The notes below the pieces were generated by a model, which worked only from the letters and a program-made list of their open reading frames with translations, had not been told where the DNA came from and made no database searches. Both the position numbers and the translations under genes were made by a program. Positions 45,765-54,818 of a stretch of DNA of 64,000 bases are shown one piece after another; the first letter of the stretch is position 1; each line of letters starts with the position of its first letter. This stretch comes from CAZYLZ01 sp964648335. GTDB taxonomy: Bacteria; Patescibacteriota; Minisyncoccia; Phycocordibacterales; UBA2100. The stretch lies in assembly GCA_964648335.1 (NCBI GenBank), contig CAZYLZ010000001.1, positions 104,165 to 168,164 of the forward strand. Direction: 5' to 3'.

Positions 45765-46439
45765 ATGACCGTACTCACCAAGACGCGCGGAGGCATCCCT
45801 GCCTTAGTGCGCAATGACGAGCAACTCTATAGCGGAAACCTTGTCGAGTATTTTCGGGCGCTGTTTTACGACGCGAAGAATCTCGACCTTCCGTATCACA
45901 ACTTCCGGCACATGCTGCATGTGACGTGGCTGTGCCACGAAGCCTGCCGGTTCTACCAGCACGAGCTGAGTATGAGAAAGCGCCGCGATCTTCTAATAGC
46001 TGCGCTCTTTCACGACTTTGATCACTCGGGCATGTCGGGGAACGATGCTCTCAACATCCGGCGTGCGATAGAAGGCTTTAGGGCGCATGTGCAGCCTGAA
46101 GACCGCCATAGGATGGCATATATCGTGCGTCTTATCGGTGCGACGGAGTATCCGCACACGGTGCCGTCGCACGAGCTCGATCTCTCGTCCTTGATCATCC
46201 GCGACGCAGACCTGAGCCAGTCTATGAGCGTGGCGTGGATCCAGCATGTCATCTTTGGCCTGGCCCGAGAGTGGGGCAAGAAGCCCATCGAGGTATTGCG
46301 CGGGCAAGAAGCCTTCATGTCGAAGCTCGAGTTCCATACCGAGTGGGCACAGAAGATGTTTCCGCCGGCCGAACTGAGAGCCAAGATCGAAGAGACCCGC
46401 GAGCTCTTGGAGCTCCTCGAAAAGCGCGAGAGACAGTAG
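45765..46439 (+). CDS. HD-domain metal-dependent phosphohydrolase, phosphodiesterase-like motifs
   Basis: 224 residues, with a real Shine-Dalgarno site (AAGGAG, 6 bases before the ATG), unlike most genes here. Metal-site motifs: YHNFRH (His45, His49), LFHDFDHSG (His83, Asp84, Asp86, His87) followed by N-D-x-x-N, and RDAD near 148-151. The HN..H and HD.DH.G spacing resembles class I cyclic-nucleotide phosphodiesterases more than GTPase-type HD proteins. The substrate is unknown. A possible -35 TTGACA is at 45709-45714. A terminator follows directly. Confidence 0.75.
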   Translation: MTVLTKTRGGIPALVRNDEQLYSGNLVEYFRALFYDAKNLDLPYHNFRHMLHVTWLCHEACRFYQHELSMRKRRDLLIAALFHDFDHSGMSGNDALNIRRAIEGFRAHVQPEDRHRMAYIVRLIGATEYPHTVPSHELDLSSLIIRDADLSQSMSVAWIQHVIFGLAREWGKKPIEVLRGQEAFMSKLEFHTEWAQKMFPPAELRAKIEETRELLELLEKRERQ

Positions 46440-46446
46440 CACGAAC

Positions 46447-46485
46447 AATACCCACCGAGGCCAAGCCTTGGTGGGTATTTTTTTT
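46447..46485 (+). terminator. Rho-independent terminator
   Basis: A 15-bp stem (one G-T pair) around a 3-base loop CAA, followed by eight Ts, 8 bases after the stop at 46439. Confidence 0.92.
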
Positions 46486-46563
46486 GCCTTGCTGTTTTTG
46501 CCTAGATTGGGTACTCTCTCGGGGGACTCACAACGAATCTAACCATCTGTACAGGAGACTCGA

Positions 46564-47133
46564 ATGGATACGCCCAGTAACGACGAGCGTCAAAAGCGCG
46601 TGGCCGAAAGTGCTCGCAAGCAGCTTGCCGACGGCACGTGGCCAGAAGTACTAGCGGTATTTGGCTACCAAAACCCTAAAGCACCGCTAACCAAGGACGA
46701 AGAGTTTGCCCGGCTGAAGGCTTGGTACGAACAGGCGGCGTGCCCCAACATGGCGCAGTTCGTCGATCTGCTCCGGTTTGCCGAAAAGGAGAACGGCACC
46801 GCGATGTCGTACAACTTTAGTATGCGCAAGCGGTTAGGTGCGCAGCGTGATCAAGACCCCGACTCTTTCAACTCGGTTCTTGCAGCGCTATGCCCCGACG
46901 TCTTGGTTGGGACGCGTCGGGGTGTAGACGGAGCCGCAATATGGCTCGCTACGTTCTCGCAGGTGGTACCGACTCTTGCGCCAGAGACGGTGCAGGTGAT
47001 GGACAAGGTCTTTGGCGAGGCACTCGTTTTTTTGAGAGGCACGACCCAATCTGTAACGTTGGAAGAATTGTTGAAAGCCGGCCTAACTGGCGAAGGCAAG
47101 CTCTTTGACCCACCTGCTGTGTCTAAGCACTAA
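46564..47133 (+). CDS. Hypothetical soluble protein
   Basis: 189 residues with no signal peptide or transmembrane segment. A Shine-Dalgarno site AGGAGA lies 5 bases before the ATG. Mixed alpha composition: a KAPLTKDEEFARLKAWYEQA segment, then SYNFSMRKRLGAQR and a C-terminal VTLEELLKAGLTGEG. I recognise no family. It stands alone between two strong terminators. Confidence 0.75.
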   Translation: MDTPSNDERQKRVAESARKQLADGTWPEVLAVFGYQNPKAPLTKDEEFARLKAWYEQAACPNMAQFVDLLRFAEKENGTAMSYNFSMRKRLGAQRDQDPDSFNSVLAALCPDVLVGTRRGVDGAAIWLATFSQVVPTLAPETVQVMDKVFGEALVFLRGTTQSVTLEELLKAGLTGEGKLFDPPAVSKH

Positions 47134-47140
47134 TGCAACA

Positions 47141-47171
47141 CCGCCGATTCTGATGAATCGGCGGTATTTTT
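47141..47171 (+). terminator. Rho-independent terminator
   Basis: A perfect 10-bp stem (47141-47150 with 47155-47164), loop TGAT, then TATTTTT. It follows the stop at 47133 by 7 bases. Confidence 0.92.
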
Positions 47172-47390
47172 AATCGTCGTAACCACCACCTGGAGCCCCA
47201 TCCGTATCTTTTCTCGGGCTTCGCCCTCTTCGCAGCGGCATTCTCGTGGTGCGGCTTTTATGCGATGATGGGGAAGAGTACATGCCCGGTGAGCTAATAG
47301 TTTAGTTCTAGCGAGTGAGGGTCGTTAAAACGGTACCTGAAACCATTACTCCCATGAAAGGGATAGTGACAATAAACCAAAAAGTATAAT
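47172..47390. other. Intergenic gap, nothing identified
   Basis: About 220 bases between the terminator and the end of the minus-strand helicase gene. I see no gene, RNA or convincing hairpin. Confidence 0.5.
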
Positions 47391-49319
47391 TTAAAGAGGA
47401 GTATTTGTCTGAGCCGCCGGAGTGTGAGGGGCCATTTCCGCAATGAAACGAGTCGACTGCAAATACGCAGTTCCGCCTACTGTTTGAGATGGTGTAATTT
47501 GGCTGCCGTACGCCTCAACGGCGGGCATGGTACGCGCATGTGTGAGTGCCAAGTAGCCAACCCTACCAGCCGGCGGATCGGCTTTGACTCGAGTGATACC
47601 CACATAAAACAAGCGTCGGTCCTCTTCAAGCTTTGCTGCCTGTTCATCGTTGGTTAAATCGGGATTGGCCGTTGCAGGAAAGAGACCCTCAACGCATCCG
47701 ACGATGAACACAAACGGTGCGCTCAACCCCTTACTTTTATGCAAACTCATGATTCTCACTTCTGAGACAGCCGATGGCACCTCTGGATGGGTAATAGCTT
47801 CGTACAAGGCCTCATAAAGTTCTTGAGGCGTTTCCAGACTTTCTTTGGTTTGAGCGACCGCTTCACCGAGAAGCGCGGTCTGCGGGTTTTCGGGCAGCCA
47901 TTGAGAAATGAATTGACCTAGGTCGGCCGCGGCCCGCAGAGAATCTATTTCTGTTTTAATTACATTGAACCGGGTCACGAGCGCTCCGGCATACGGAATG
48001 TTAAGAGTGCCTGTCGCCATGGCACTTAGAGCCTGCCATGGCGACGTGTGATTTGCCCTTACATGATTCATAAGCCGTCGATACGCATTCGTCCTCCAGT
48101 CCGTCGCTCCGTAGCCAAGCAGCCAACGCAAAGCAATTCTATCCTCATTGTCCAATAGCAGCTTCAGGCTCGCGAAGCGTTCCTGTGCCGCGAGCGTGTC
48201 GAGGCTCGACTCAGCGTAATAAGACTTCGTAGGGATATTTAGACCTCTTAAATGATTGAAGATGGGCGTTGCAAACGCTTCACGTTGCGTGAGTACGATG
48301 ATATCACTAGGTGCGACACCGCTCGCTACCAACGCCGATATTTTTTCGGCAACTGCCTCCGTTTCTTCTGTGGCGCTTCTATATTGTCGTATCACAACTT
48401 CACCAGCGCCATTTTCTGCCCTCTCTGTCATGAGACGACCCGCAATTCGATCAGTATTGCGCGCAATGAGAGCATTCGCCATTCGCACGACAGTGGTCGG
48501 ACATCTTCGACACTCTTCGATCGCATGGTCGTCCGCAGTATGTACAGTACTCCAATCACGAATACCTCCGGGATGCGCGTGCTTGAAGCTATAAATAGAT
48601 TGATCGTCGTCGCCAATAACGCAGAGCGAGCCATTCTCGCCAAGAAAATGCAGAGCGTCCTGCTCGGCACGGTTCAGGTCTTGGTATTCATCCACCAGTA
48701 GGTGGCTAAATTCGTTTCTTTCCGGAGCGTCGGGATTATCTCGCAAGTACTGGTAAAGATGCGGTATTAACTCATCGACGAGCATCGCTTTATGAAAACG
48801 AAGCCAGGTTACCAGGTCGTCCACAAACGACTGCTCGGCCGGAGAGCGAGTGTACCCGGGTTCTTGAGTTTGCAAACGCGCCCACGCCGCAGCATACGCT
48901 TTTATGAGACGTTTGCGTTCGCGTTTATTGCCATGCGTAATACTTAAATCTGCCAACAGTGGCTCCATCTCGTATTTGTTGAGTGGTCTCGGTACGCGGC
49001 CCAACGCAGTGAGGACATGGTTACGCATGAGTATAGACATCGCCAGGCTATGGAGCGTCTTCGCTTTCAAGCGATCGGCACCAGCCACCCCTAGAGATAG
49101 AAGTTCACGCTGGATATCTTCAGCAGCAACTCGAGTGAAGGTTACGGCTAAAACACGTGCAGGATTGATACCCTCAACCTCAAGTATGCGCGCGACGCGA
49201 CGCTTCATTGCGAAGGATTTGCCAGTACCGGGGCCAGCCAAGACTCGAATGCGCCTGTGAGTTGACCCTGCAATGCTATGCGCTGATGTTCCTGTGTTTA
49301 AGCCGTCGTCCCACGCCAT
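47391..49319 (-). CDS. UvrD/Rep-family superfamily 1 helicase
   Basis: 642 residues. Walker A AGPGTGKS (28-35), motif Ia region AVTFTRVAAEDI, motif II DEYQD (210-214), motif III GDDDQSIYSF (236-245), and C-terminal SLHKSKGLSAPFVFIVG and FYVGITRVK motifs. A complete ATP-dependent 3'-5' DNA helicase of the UvrD/PcrA group. It is shorter than the usual 700-750 residues and lies beside accessory genes, so it may be a mobile or defence-associated copy rather than the housekeeping one. The next gene upstream is 86 bases away on the same strand. Confidence 0.9.
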   Translation of the reverse strand: MAWDDGLNTGTSAHSIAGSTHRRIRVLAGPGTGKSFAMKRRVARILEVEGINPARVLAVTFTRVAAEDIQRELLSLGVAGADRLKAKTLHSLAMSILMRNHVLTALGRVPRPLNKYEMEPLLADLSITHGNKRERKRLIKAYAAAWARLQTQEPGYTRSPAEQSFVDDLVTWLRFHKAMLVDELIPHLYQYLRDNPDAPERNEFSHLLVDEYQDLNRAEQDALHFLGENGSLCVIGDDDQSIYSFKHAHPGGIRDWSTVHTADDHAIEECRRCPTTVVRMANALIARNTDRIAGRLMTERAENGAGEVVIRQYRSATEETEAVAEKISALVASGVAPSDIIVLTQREAFATPIFNHLRGLNIPTKSYYAESSLDTLAAQERFASLKLLLDNEDRIALRWLLGYGATDWRTNAYRRLMNHVRANHTSPWQALSAMATGTLNIPYAGALVTRFNVIKTEIDSLRAAADLGQFISQWLPENPQTALLGEAVAQTKESLETPQELYEALYEAITHPEVPSAVSEVRIMSLHKSKGLSAPFVFIVGCVEGLFPATANPDLTNDEQAAKLEEDRRLFYVGITRVKADPPAGRVGYLALTHARTMPAVEAYGSQITPSQTVGGTAYLQSTRFIAEMAPHTPAAQTNTPL

Positions 49320-49405
49320 AGTCTTTCACATTACTACTACTCAGCAGTATAGCCAACCTAGCCACATACAGCCTATCGTGAGGGGGGTAGACCCGTGCAC
49401 ACTCC

Positions 49406-50293
49406 TTACCCCGGTTTTGTACGTAGCTGACTAGTCACGTCGTCAGTTCTGTCACTACCAATCAGTGGTAACCCCCTCAGTGAATCGAAGTTCTTTTGTA
49501 GTCGCGGCTCGCTTAACTTATGCCATTTCATTAAGAGCCAGCCCCGCCACAAGTAGATTTTGCTACGGATGGGATCGTTGAACGAGTGGTGTTCTAGGGA
49601 AAGGTCGAAATAAGTCTCTACGACATATGCGTACGCCACTTCGCGCCGAAACAGCCCAATGGCTTGATGCAGAGATTTGAGACAGTCTTTCCTAACCTTC
49701 CGTAAATGCGTGCGAGACTTCTTGGTCATAATGAATAGGTCATCCATACCGAGCCATCGAGAAAGCCGGAGGTTGCCGCTGCGGGCACGCCATGGACGAC
49801 CCGGCACAAAGTAATGCAGCTTTAACTGTAAATAATACTGACCGTAGATTTCGCCCGCTGTGCGGTGGCAGTAGGCCACAGCGCCCACGTACGGTTTCTT
49901 GTTGATGAGCTTGTAACCCATATCAATGATGGCCTGTGTATTGCGCCATGTTGTCTGGAGCTTTGTATCAAGTTCCTTGTGCCGCTTCATCTCTGTCTCA
50001 AGACCAAATTCAAACCAGTCGATAGCCATCGTTATGTTCTTCATTTCCCCGATGTGCATCCCGGCTTCCGCAATCTCCGCCTTAGCTCGCATGAGACAAA
50101 ACTGCGCAGCCATCTCAGGTCGGCCTGCTTTATCCGCAATAACTGCTCCGACTTCTGTCGCATGTCGAATCTCTGCTCCGTGACGCAGCGAGTTAAGTCC
50201 AGAAATAAGTTCGTTCATGGCGTTAACCTTCTCATCCGGTGACATGCCGGAATCAGTGATGCTTTTTACGGTGTTTTTGAAGTTATCGTCCAT
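49406..50293 (-). CDS. Helical protein of unknown function, partner of the DUF4238 gene
   Basis: 295 residues from the ATG at 50293, which overlaps the upstream gene by 11 bases; a longer reading from 50359 would overlap it by 77. Mostly helical with regularly spaced Ala and aromatic residues (EVGAVIADKAGRPEMAAQFCL, AKAEIAEAGMHIGE, AIDWFEFGLE), as in TPR-like folds. Basic in the C-terminal half. No family recognised. Translationally coupled to the DUF4238 gene. Confidence 0.7.
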   Translation of the reverse strand: MDDNFKNTVKSITDSGMSPDEKVNAMNELISGLNSLRHGAEIRHATEVGAVIADKAGRPEMAAQFCLMRAKAEIAEAGMHIGEMKNITMAIDWFEFGLETEMKRHKELDTKLQTTWRNTQAIIDMGYKLINKKPYVGAVAYCHRTAGEIYGQYYLQLKLHYFVPGRPWRARSGNLRLSRWLGMDDLFIMTKKSRTHLRKVRKDCLKSLHQAIGLFRREVAYAYVVETYFDLSLEHHSFNDPIRSKIYLWRGWLLMKWHKLSEPRLQKNFDSLRGLPLIGSDRTDDVTSQLRTKPG

Positions 50294-51248
50294 ACATTTT
50301 TCGATATCGCCACCAGTCGCGGAGCTTATACGCAAAAATCCGGGTCTCGTTTTTGACAATTTTCCATAGGAAAAGTGGGTCGAGGGGCACTCGACTAAAC
50401 CATATCCATTTTTTCTCCGGATGCGGCGAAATGAACTCTTTGGTTGCGTGAGAACGCGTCATGCGATTGAGCATGCTCTCGACATTGCCATTGCTCACGT
50501 ATGAGTACCCGCGAAAGTTGGCCCACGTAAACATAACGGTAATTTCCGGACTAAGAGCGAGTGTCAACTGCACATTTTGCTGCCCAAAGCCAGGGCCGTA
50601 GAACCTCTGCCACTGCAGATCGGGGTTGAAAAAAACGCACGGGTCATCGGAGGTAATGAACCAATGTTTGTTTGGGTCTTTAATGCACAGGAACGCTACG
50701 CTCATCTGCATTAGGATGTTGGCGATATACGGAATACTATCCACCATTTGGATTTTGTGCGCGTCTTTTTTGTATTCGATCCATTGACGCACCTGCGGTG
50801 AGTCGTCGACGCCGCGCGTGCGCGCCATCTGTGTGCCGTGGTCGATGAGTTGCTGGATGAAGTTCTCCTGATTTTGCTTAAATCGCGGAGTGCGCACCAT
50901 CTGCGCCGCAACGAACGCACAGAGATAGGCATGCTCCATTTCAGTAAGCGGCTTTTTTTGCTTGATCTTGTGTCTAAAGACGTACGCATATTTTGATTCG
51001 ATAGTGGAGAGGCTTCGCTCGATAGTGAAGTCTTTCTCTCCATTGAACTCGAACGTGTAGAGATGCGTTTCGGTAAAAATGTTTTTAGGTGCTCGCTTGT
51101 GAGAGTTTTTGCCGTCCTTATCGAATACCCACAAGTACGGCTCTTGGCCAGCCGGGGTACTAGGGTCGGTGAATTCCGACAAGTAGCAACGCGGCACAAA
51201 GTGCTGATCGCGCGGGCCTTTATTTTTCTTTTTGTTCTTCCTAGCCAC
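50283..51248 (-). CDS. DUF4238-family protein
   Basis: 321 residues. The very basic N-terminus (MARKNKKKNKGPRDQHFVPRCYL) opens the DUF4238 domain: D/H-Q-H-F/Y-V/I-P-x-x-Y-L, LWVFDKDGKNSHKRAPKNIF, then IERSLSTIESKYAYV and a FVAAQMVRTPRFK helix. A later segment, HWFITSDDPCVFFNP, is also typical. The function of the family is not established; such genes are scattered in accessory regions. First gene of the minus-strand pair. Confidence 0.8.
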   Translation of the reverse strand: MARKNKKKNKGPRDQHFVPRCYLSEFTDPSTPAGQEPYLWVFDKDGKNSHKRAPKNIFTETHLYTFEFNGEKDFTIERSLSTIESKYAYVFRHKIKQKKPLTEMEHAYLCAFVAAQMVRTPRFKQNQENFIQQLIDHGTQMARTRGVDDSPQVRQWIEYKKDAHKIQMVDSIPYIANILMQMSVAFLCIKDPNKHWFITSDDPCVFFNPDLQWQRFYGPGFGQQNVQLTLALSPEITVMFTWANFRGYSYVSNGNVESMLNRMTRSHATKEFISPHPEKKWIWFSRVPLDPLFLWKIVKNETRIFAYKLRDWWRYRKMYGR

Positions 51249-51546
51249 GAGGTGATTATAGTGCTCGAGAGGCTATTAATTCAACATCAGGCCACTACAG
51301 CGCTCTAAGAGGTATGCTTTCGCACACCTCCGGTGCTCTTTTTTTGGCGGTGCATTCGGGTTAAGTGCCCGTGCCTACCAATCATTGTAAGGGTTTTTGA
51401 GGAACTTTAACACTAGCGGATTTGAGGCATGTGGGTCGGTCTCAATAGACACGATAGACACTATAAAAAGGATTGAGAAAGTGTCTTGTGTGACCGTGGA
51501 GGTATTTACACCTTTGACCACCTAGATACTTTTCTATATATGCAGA
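51249..51546. other. Intergenic gap at the edge of the A+T-rich island
   Basis: About 300 bases. On the plus strand, GAGGTATGC (51309-51317) pairs with GCACACCTC (51322-51330) with one mismatch, and a run of seven Ts follows at 51339-51345, but no plus-strand gene ends here. Base composition changes to A+T-rich toward 51546. Confidence 0.4.
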
Positions 51547-51906
51547 TTAAAAAGGAATATCTCTCTCCTCTTCGTCACTCACCTCAACCTCGACATCAGT
51601 AAGCTCTTCATTTTTAACATCGGCAGAGTATTTTACAATCGCGTCTTTATATAAACTATCAACTTCGGTTTTGAATTGACTTTTATCACTCAAAAATTGA
51701 GTGAATTTTGAATGTATGTTCTCGTAAATTACTTGATGAGCCTTATTGCCCACAAGACTTTCGTCGTAAGCGTCCAACTCAAAATCTTCTGTTTCTGCCG
51801 CATTTAATAACGCGAGTAGACCATCTTTGTTGATTTTATCTATCTCTTGGTACGTATTTCCGTCCCAGTAAAAACCCTTATTGTTTTCAATCTTTAAGTA
51901 TTTCAT
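51547..51906 (-). CDS. Small acidic protein downstream of the PHP-ATPase
   Basis: 119 residues from the ATG at 51906, one base after the ATPase stop; an in-frame start at 51927 would overlap the ATPase gene by 20 bases. Acidic, especially the last ~25 residues (DVEVEVSDEEERDIPF). The first part reads YLKIENNKGFYWDGNTYQEIDKI, a short beta domain. No family recognised. Likely the dedicated partner of the ATPase. Confidence 0.7.
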   Translation of the reverse strand: MKYLKIENNKGFYWDGNTYQEIDKINKDGLLALLNAAETEDFELDAYDESLVGNKAHQVIYENIHSKFTQFLSDKSQFKTEVDSLYKDAIVKYSADVKNEELTDVEVEVSDEEERDIPF

Positions 51907-51907
51907 A

Positions 51908-54010
51908 TCATTTCTTAAAACTTTCATATAGACCCTTTCTGGTTTTGTAGGCCTCTTGACCGGCCTCCAATGTATCCAATAGAGTATCGTAACTACCTAT
52001 CGATTCACTACCGTCTGCTGTTTTGAATTCTTTATCTCCTGGCGACCCAGAAAAAACTCTGTATTCGTCTTTTCCATTAATAATTTGTCTTTGCGTGTAT
52101 AACACATAATCAGGCTCCATAAGCATACCTACCGTATTGTTATGCGTTACAACAATGACTGGCATTTCTTTTGAAATGTCCTTTATTTCCTTATTGACGT
52201 TTTTCTTTAGAAATAAGTTGTCAAAAGAAGATTCTGGCTCATCTACTAACAACATGTCGTATTGACGCGCATCCTGCAAAACTCTAAGTAAATTAAATTC
52301 AGCCATCTCTCCACCAGATACCTTTTTATCGTACTCGTTCAATACCTGATAAGTAACTTTACAAAAGTATCTATACAATTCACTTTTCTCAAGACCTTCC
52401 ATATTTTTTAACTCTTCAAGGAAAAGAATGGGAGAGGCATACTTACTGAATGCAGCGGTAAAAGACACCTGCTTCCCAGATTCATCGTGCAGACCTTGTG
52501 CCCCTGTGTATGGACTAGCAACTGCTCGGATTTTGAATTTGCCAAATACTTCTGTCTCTCTAATCTCAGATTCCTGTTTTATCGCATTCGCAATAGCATT
52601 AAATCTTCTCGTGCGCTCTCGCTCTAACTTTACTTGGTAAAAATCTATATCGCCATCATCAATTTTGGGACTGGAAGTCTTGTTCTCAAGTTGTTTTCTT
52701 GTTTCACTGACCAACTCATTTATCCACTCTTTCTTTAGGCGTACCTCCAATATTTGTTTATATTGTTTTGTTAGATCATCAAATAGATTTTGTAGCTCCT
52801 CAGATGTAACATATTTATTGACTGTGTTTTTGTATGTGACACTTTTTAATATCAACCAGACCGCCTTGAGTAAGCGTTCTAATTCTTTCTCTTGATTGTG
52901 CCTGATCTGGTATTTGGTTTCTTTAAATAGAACTGCTCTAGAAAATTCATCTTGGAGTTTCTCGCTTGATGCATAATCTAACAATGTCTCAATATATTTT
53001 CCTAATTTGTGACTAGTTGCTCTTCGATCTATTTCGATTATATCGTCCACGACGCTACGAAACTCTTTTAGATACTCTTCTCGGACTGCACTTTTGTCCT
53101 TCTCCACACGCTTATTGAATTTCTTCTCGTCGTCTCTTATCAAATCAAACTGCTCAATATATTTAATAGATTTTTCCTCGGTATCAAAAATATCCCTCAA
53201 TTTATTCAAAAGATACGTTTTACCAGAAGACCTGCCACCAACAATAATGTTCAGGCCACTTGATAATACTTGACCATTATTGAAAACCTGGAAAAAACCA
53301 TGGTTCCCCGTAATGGATAAAAAGACTTTATTTTTATCTCTCAGGGCGGCTTTAATTGCGCTAAGAGTAATTGGATCAGAGTTTGTATTAACAAACGTAT
53401 GTTTGCCTTGGTGTTTTTCAGGATTGAGATCAGTGCTGATTCTCGCATCACTAAATACAACTGGTGCGAGTGAACCTGTTTCCTTTACTATACGATTAAA
53501 CTTCTTCGGACTCTGAACTTCTCCAGAAAAGATATGGTCTTTTAGTACATCAATTGCATTTTGGCGAACTTTAGGTTTCTTATCGTAATGAGGTATCAGT
53601 AAATATGCACCCAAATCTACGAAAATCTCTTTGAGCTTATCTGTTGTTATTTTGTTGCCACTATCAAATTCATTTTTCACAGACTCACACTTTTTACTAA
53701 AGTCATCGAGGTTGTCATTTTCACCAATGAGTAGCAAGTGACCATCTTCAAAATCTATTTCGATCCCTGGAAACACACTCACATTTTTCAGAGTTCCTAC
53801 TATTCCCTTAAACTGATCTAGATCAAATAAATTGTGATTTGTTACAGCAACAGCGTCTATTGAAAGTGTATCTGCATATTCTTGAAATTTGGATAGACTA
53901 AATTCAAAATGCGCGTCTTTGCCATTTACTGGGATCGTGTGAATATGAAAATCTATCTTTTTCATTCTCATTTGCTTGAGTTCCTTCGATTTTAAAGATT
54001 TGGTTGCCAT
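51908..54010 (-). CDS. PHP-domain/SMC-like ATPase (TrlF-like), candidate defence protein
   Basis: 700 residues. N-terminal PHP phosphoesterase domain with metal-binding DFHIHT (His22, His24), VTNHN, GIEIDF and LIPHYD. An ABC/SMC-type ATPase follows: Walker A GGRSSGKT (258-265), ~200 residues of helical or coiled-coil insert (about 290-470), signature VSGGEMAEF (564-572), Walker B MLLVDEPES (586-594), then VVTHNN. This PHP-plus-ATPase layout is that of TrlF-type proteins, found in defence and RNA-repair contexts. Preceded 1 base away by an HTH gene and followed by the acidic protein, forming a three-gene operon of low G+C. Confidence 0.8.
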   Translation of the reverse strand: MATKSLKSKELKQMRMKKIDFHIHTIPVNGKDAHFEFSLSKFQEYADTLSIDAVAVTNHNLFDLDQFKGIVGTLKNVSVFPGIEIDFEDGHLLLIGENDNLDDFSKKCESVKNEFDSGNKITTDKLKEIFVDLGAYLLIPHYDKKPKVRQNAIDVLKDHIFSGEVQSPKKFNRIVKETGSLAPVVFSDARISTDLNPEKHQGKHTFVNTNSDPITLSAIKAALRDKNKVFLSITGNHGFFQVFNNGQVLSSGLNIIVGGRSSGKTYLLNKLRDIFDTEEKSIKYIEQFDLIRDDEKKFNKRVEKDKSAVREEYLKEFRSVVDDIIEIDRRATSHKLGKYIETLLDYASSEKLQDEFSRAVLFKETKYQIRHNQEKELERLLKAVWLILKSVTYKNTVNKYVTSEELQNLFDDLTKQYKQILEVRLKKEWINELVSETRKQLENKTSSPKIDDGDIDFYQVKLERERTRRFNAIANAIKQESEIRETEVFGKFKIRAVASPYTGAQGLHDESGKQVSFTAAFSKYASPILFLEELKNMEGLEKSELYRYFCKVTYQVLNEYDKKVSGGEMAEFNLLRVLQDARQYDMLLVDEPESSFDNLFLKKNVNKEIKDISKEMPVIVVTHNNTVGMLMEPDYVLYTQRQIINGKDEYRVFSGSPGDKEFKTADGSESIGSYDTLLDTLEAGQEAYKTRKGLYESFKK

Positions 54011-54011
54011 G

Positions 54012-54215
54012 TCATTTGCTTTTATTCAAAAACTTAACAATATCTTCCTTGCGGTATCGACGGTCTTTGCGTGTCCCAAACCGCATCGCTTTTAGCAGAC
54101 CTTTGTTGTCCCAACTACGAAGTGTGTTTGGATGACAGTTCAATACATCACAAGCCTGCTGGAGCGTCAGGATATCAGGAAGTGCGGATAGTTTTTTATC
54201 GTGATTTATGGACAT
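54012..54215 (-). CDS. MerR/excisionase-type helix-turn-helix protein
   Basis: 67 residues, essentially a single HTH_17-like domain: LTLQQACDVLNCHPNTLRSWDNKGLLKAMRFG followed by DRRYRKEDIVKFL. It fits excisionase or MerR-N-terminal proteins. Its stop is one base before the ATPase start, so it is the first gene of that operon and probably its regulator; an excisionase role for the nearby recombinase is the alternative. Confidence 0.8.
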   Translation of the reverse strand: MSINHDKKLSALPDILTLQQACDVLNCHPNTLRSWDNKGLLKAMRFGTRKDRRYRKEDIVKFLNKSK

Positions 54216-54271
54216 AAAGCTAACTTACCATTAGTTTACAATGTATCTGGTCAAAAAGAAAGAGCTTTGCC

Positions 54272-54814
54272 CTATATGACCCACTCCAAGAATGCGAAAC
54301 TTTCCATTTTTAGTCCTGACTCCAGAGATTTCTCCAACCACAATCTTTGTGAATCCTGTATCGCATCTTTTTTCTGACGCTTCAGCTCAATGAAAAGTAA
54401 CTGGTTATCTTTCCACACGAACACGTCCCAGCATCCACCTGAGCGACCAGTCTTGGCTTTAATGGATTCAATGAGTTTTTGCTGTTTCGATGAAAGTTCT
54501 ATCGGCTCCGCAACATCTGGTAGTCCGATGCGATATTTCCTGCGATATGAATCTACCCACACTCCCTCCCAGCCGTGGGACTGGAACAAACGTAAAACGG
54601 CGAGCTCCGCAAATACAGGCTCGCCGTTCCAATCGATGACTGGTTTATTGTTATAAGTGTTTGGTATTGGTGCACCTTTCCACTCATTGAAGTGGAGAAA
54701 ATATTTCTGTATTAAAACTTGGTCACCAGAAGAAAGCGAAAATAATTCGCCATCAACTTTGTATGGTTGTAGAAACTCAAGAGAACCTTCTTGAGAAGGA
54801 TTAGGTTTTTGCAT
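54272..54814 (-). CDS. VRR-NUC-like nuclease
   Basis: 180 residues. The C-terminal part carries a PD-(D/E)xK-type core: GGCWDVFVW (Asp), LLFIELKRQK (Glu, Lys), then DSQRLWLEKSL, the Gln-containing helix of VRR-NUC domains. The N-terminal half (about 1-90) has a FAELAVLRLFQSHGWEGVW helix. VRR-NUC proteins are common in phages and accessory islands as DNA nucleases. It lies upstream of the HTH operon on the same strand. Confidence 0.75.
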   Translation of the reverse strand: MQKPNPSQEGSLEFLQPYKVDGELFSLSSGDQVLIQKYFLHFNEWKGAPIPNTYNNKPVIDWNGEPVFAELAVLRLFQSHGWEGVWVDSYRRKYRIGLPDVAEPIELSSKQQKLIESIKAKTGRSGGCWDVFVWKDNQLLFIELKRQKKDAIQDSQRLWLEKSLESGLKMESFAFLEWVI

Positions 54815-54818
54815 TGCA

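Noticed and set aside
51309..51345. Rho-independent terminator on the plus strand
   Set aside because: The stem is short with a mismatch, the T-run is 8 bases away, and no plus-strand gene ends there.
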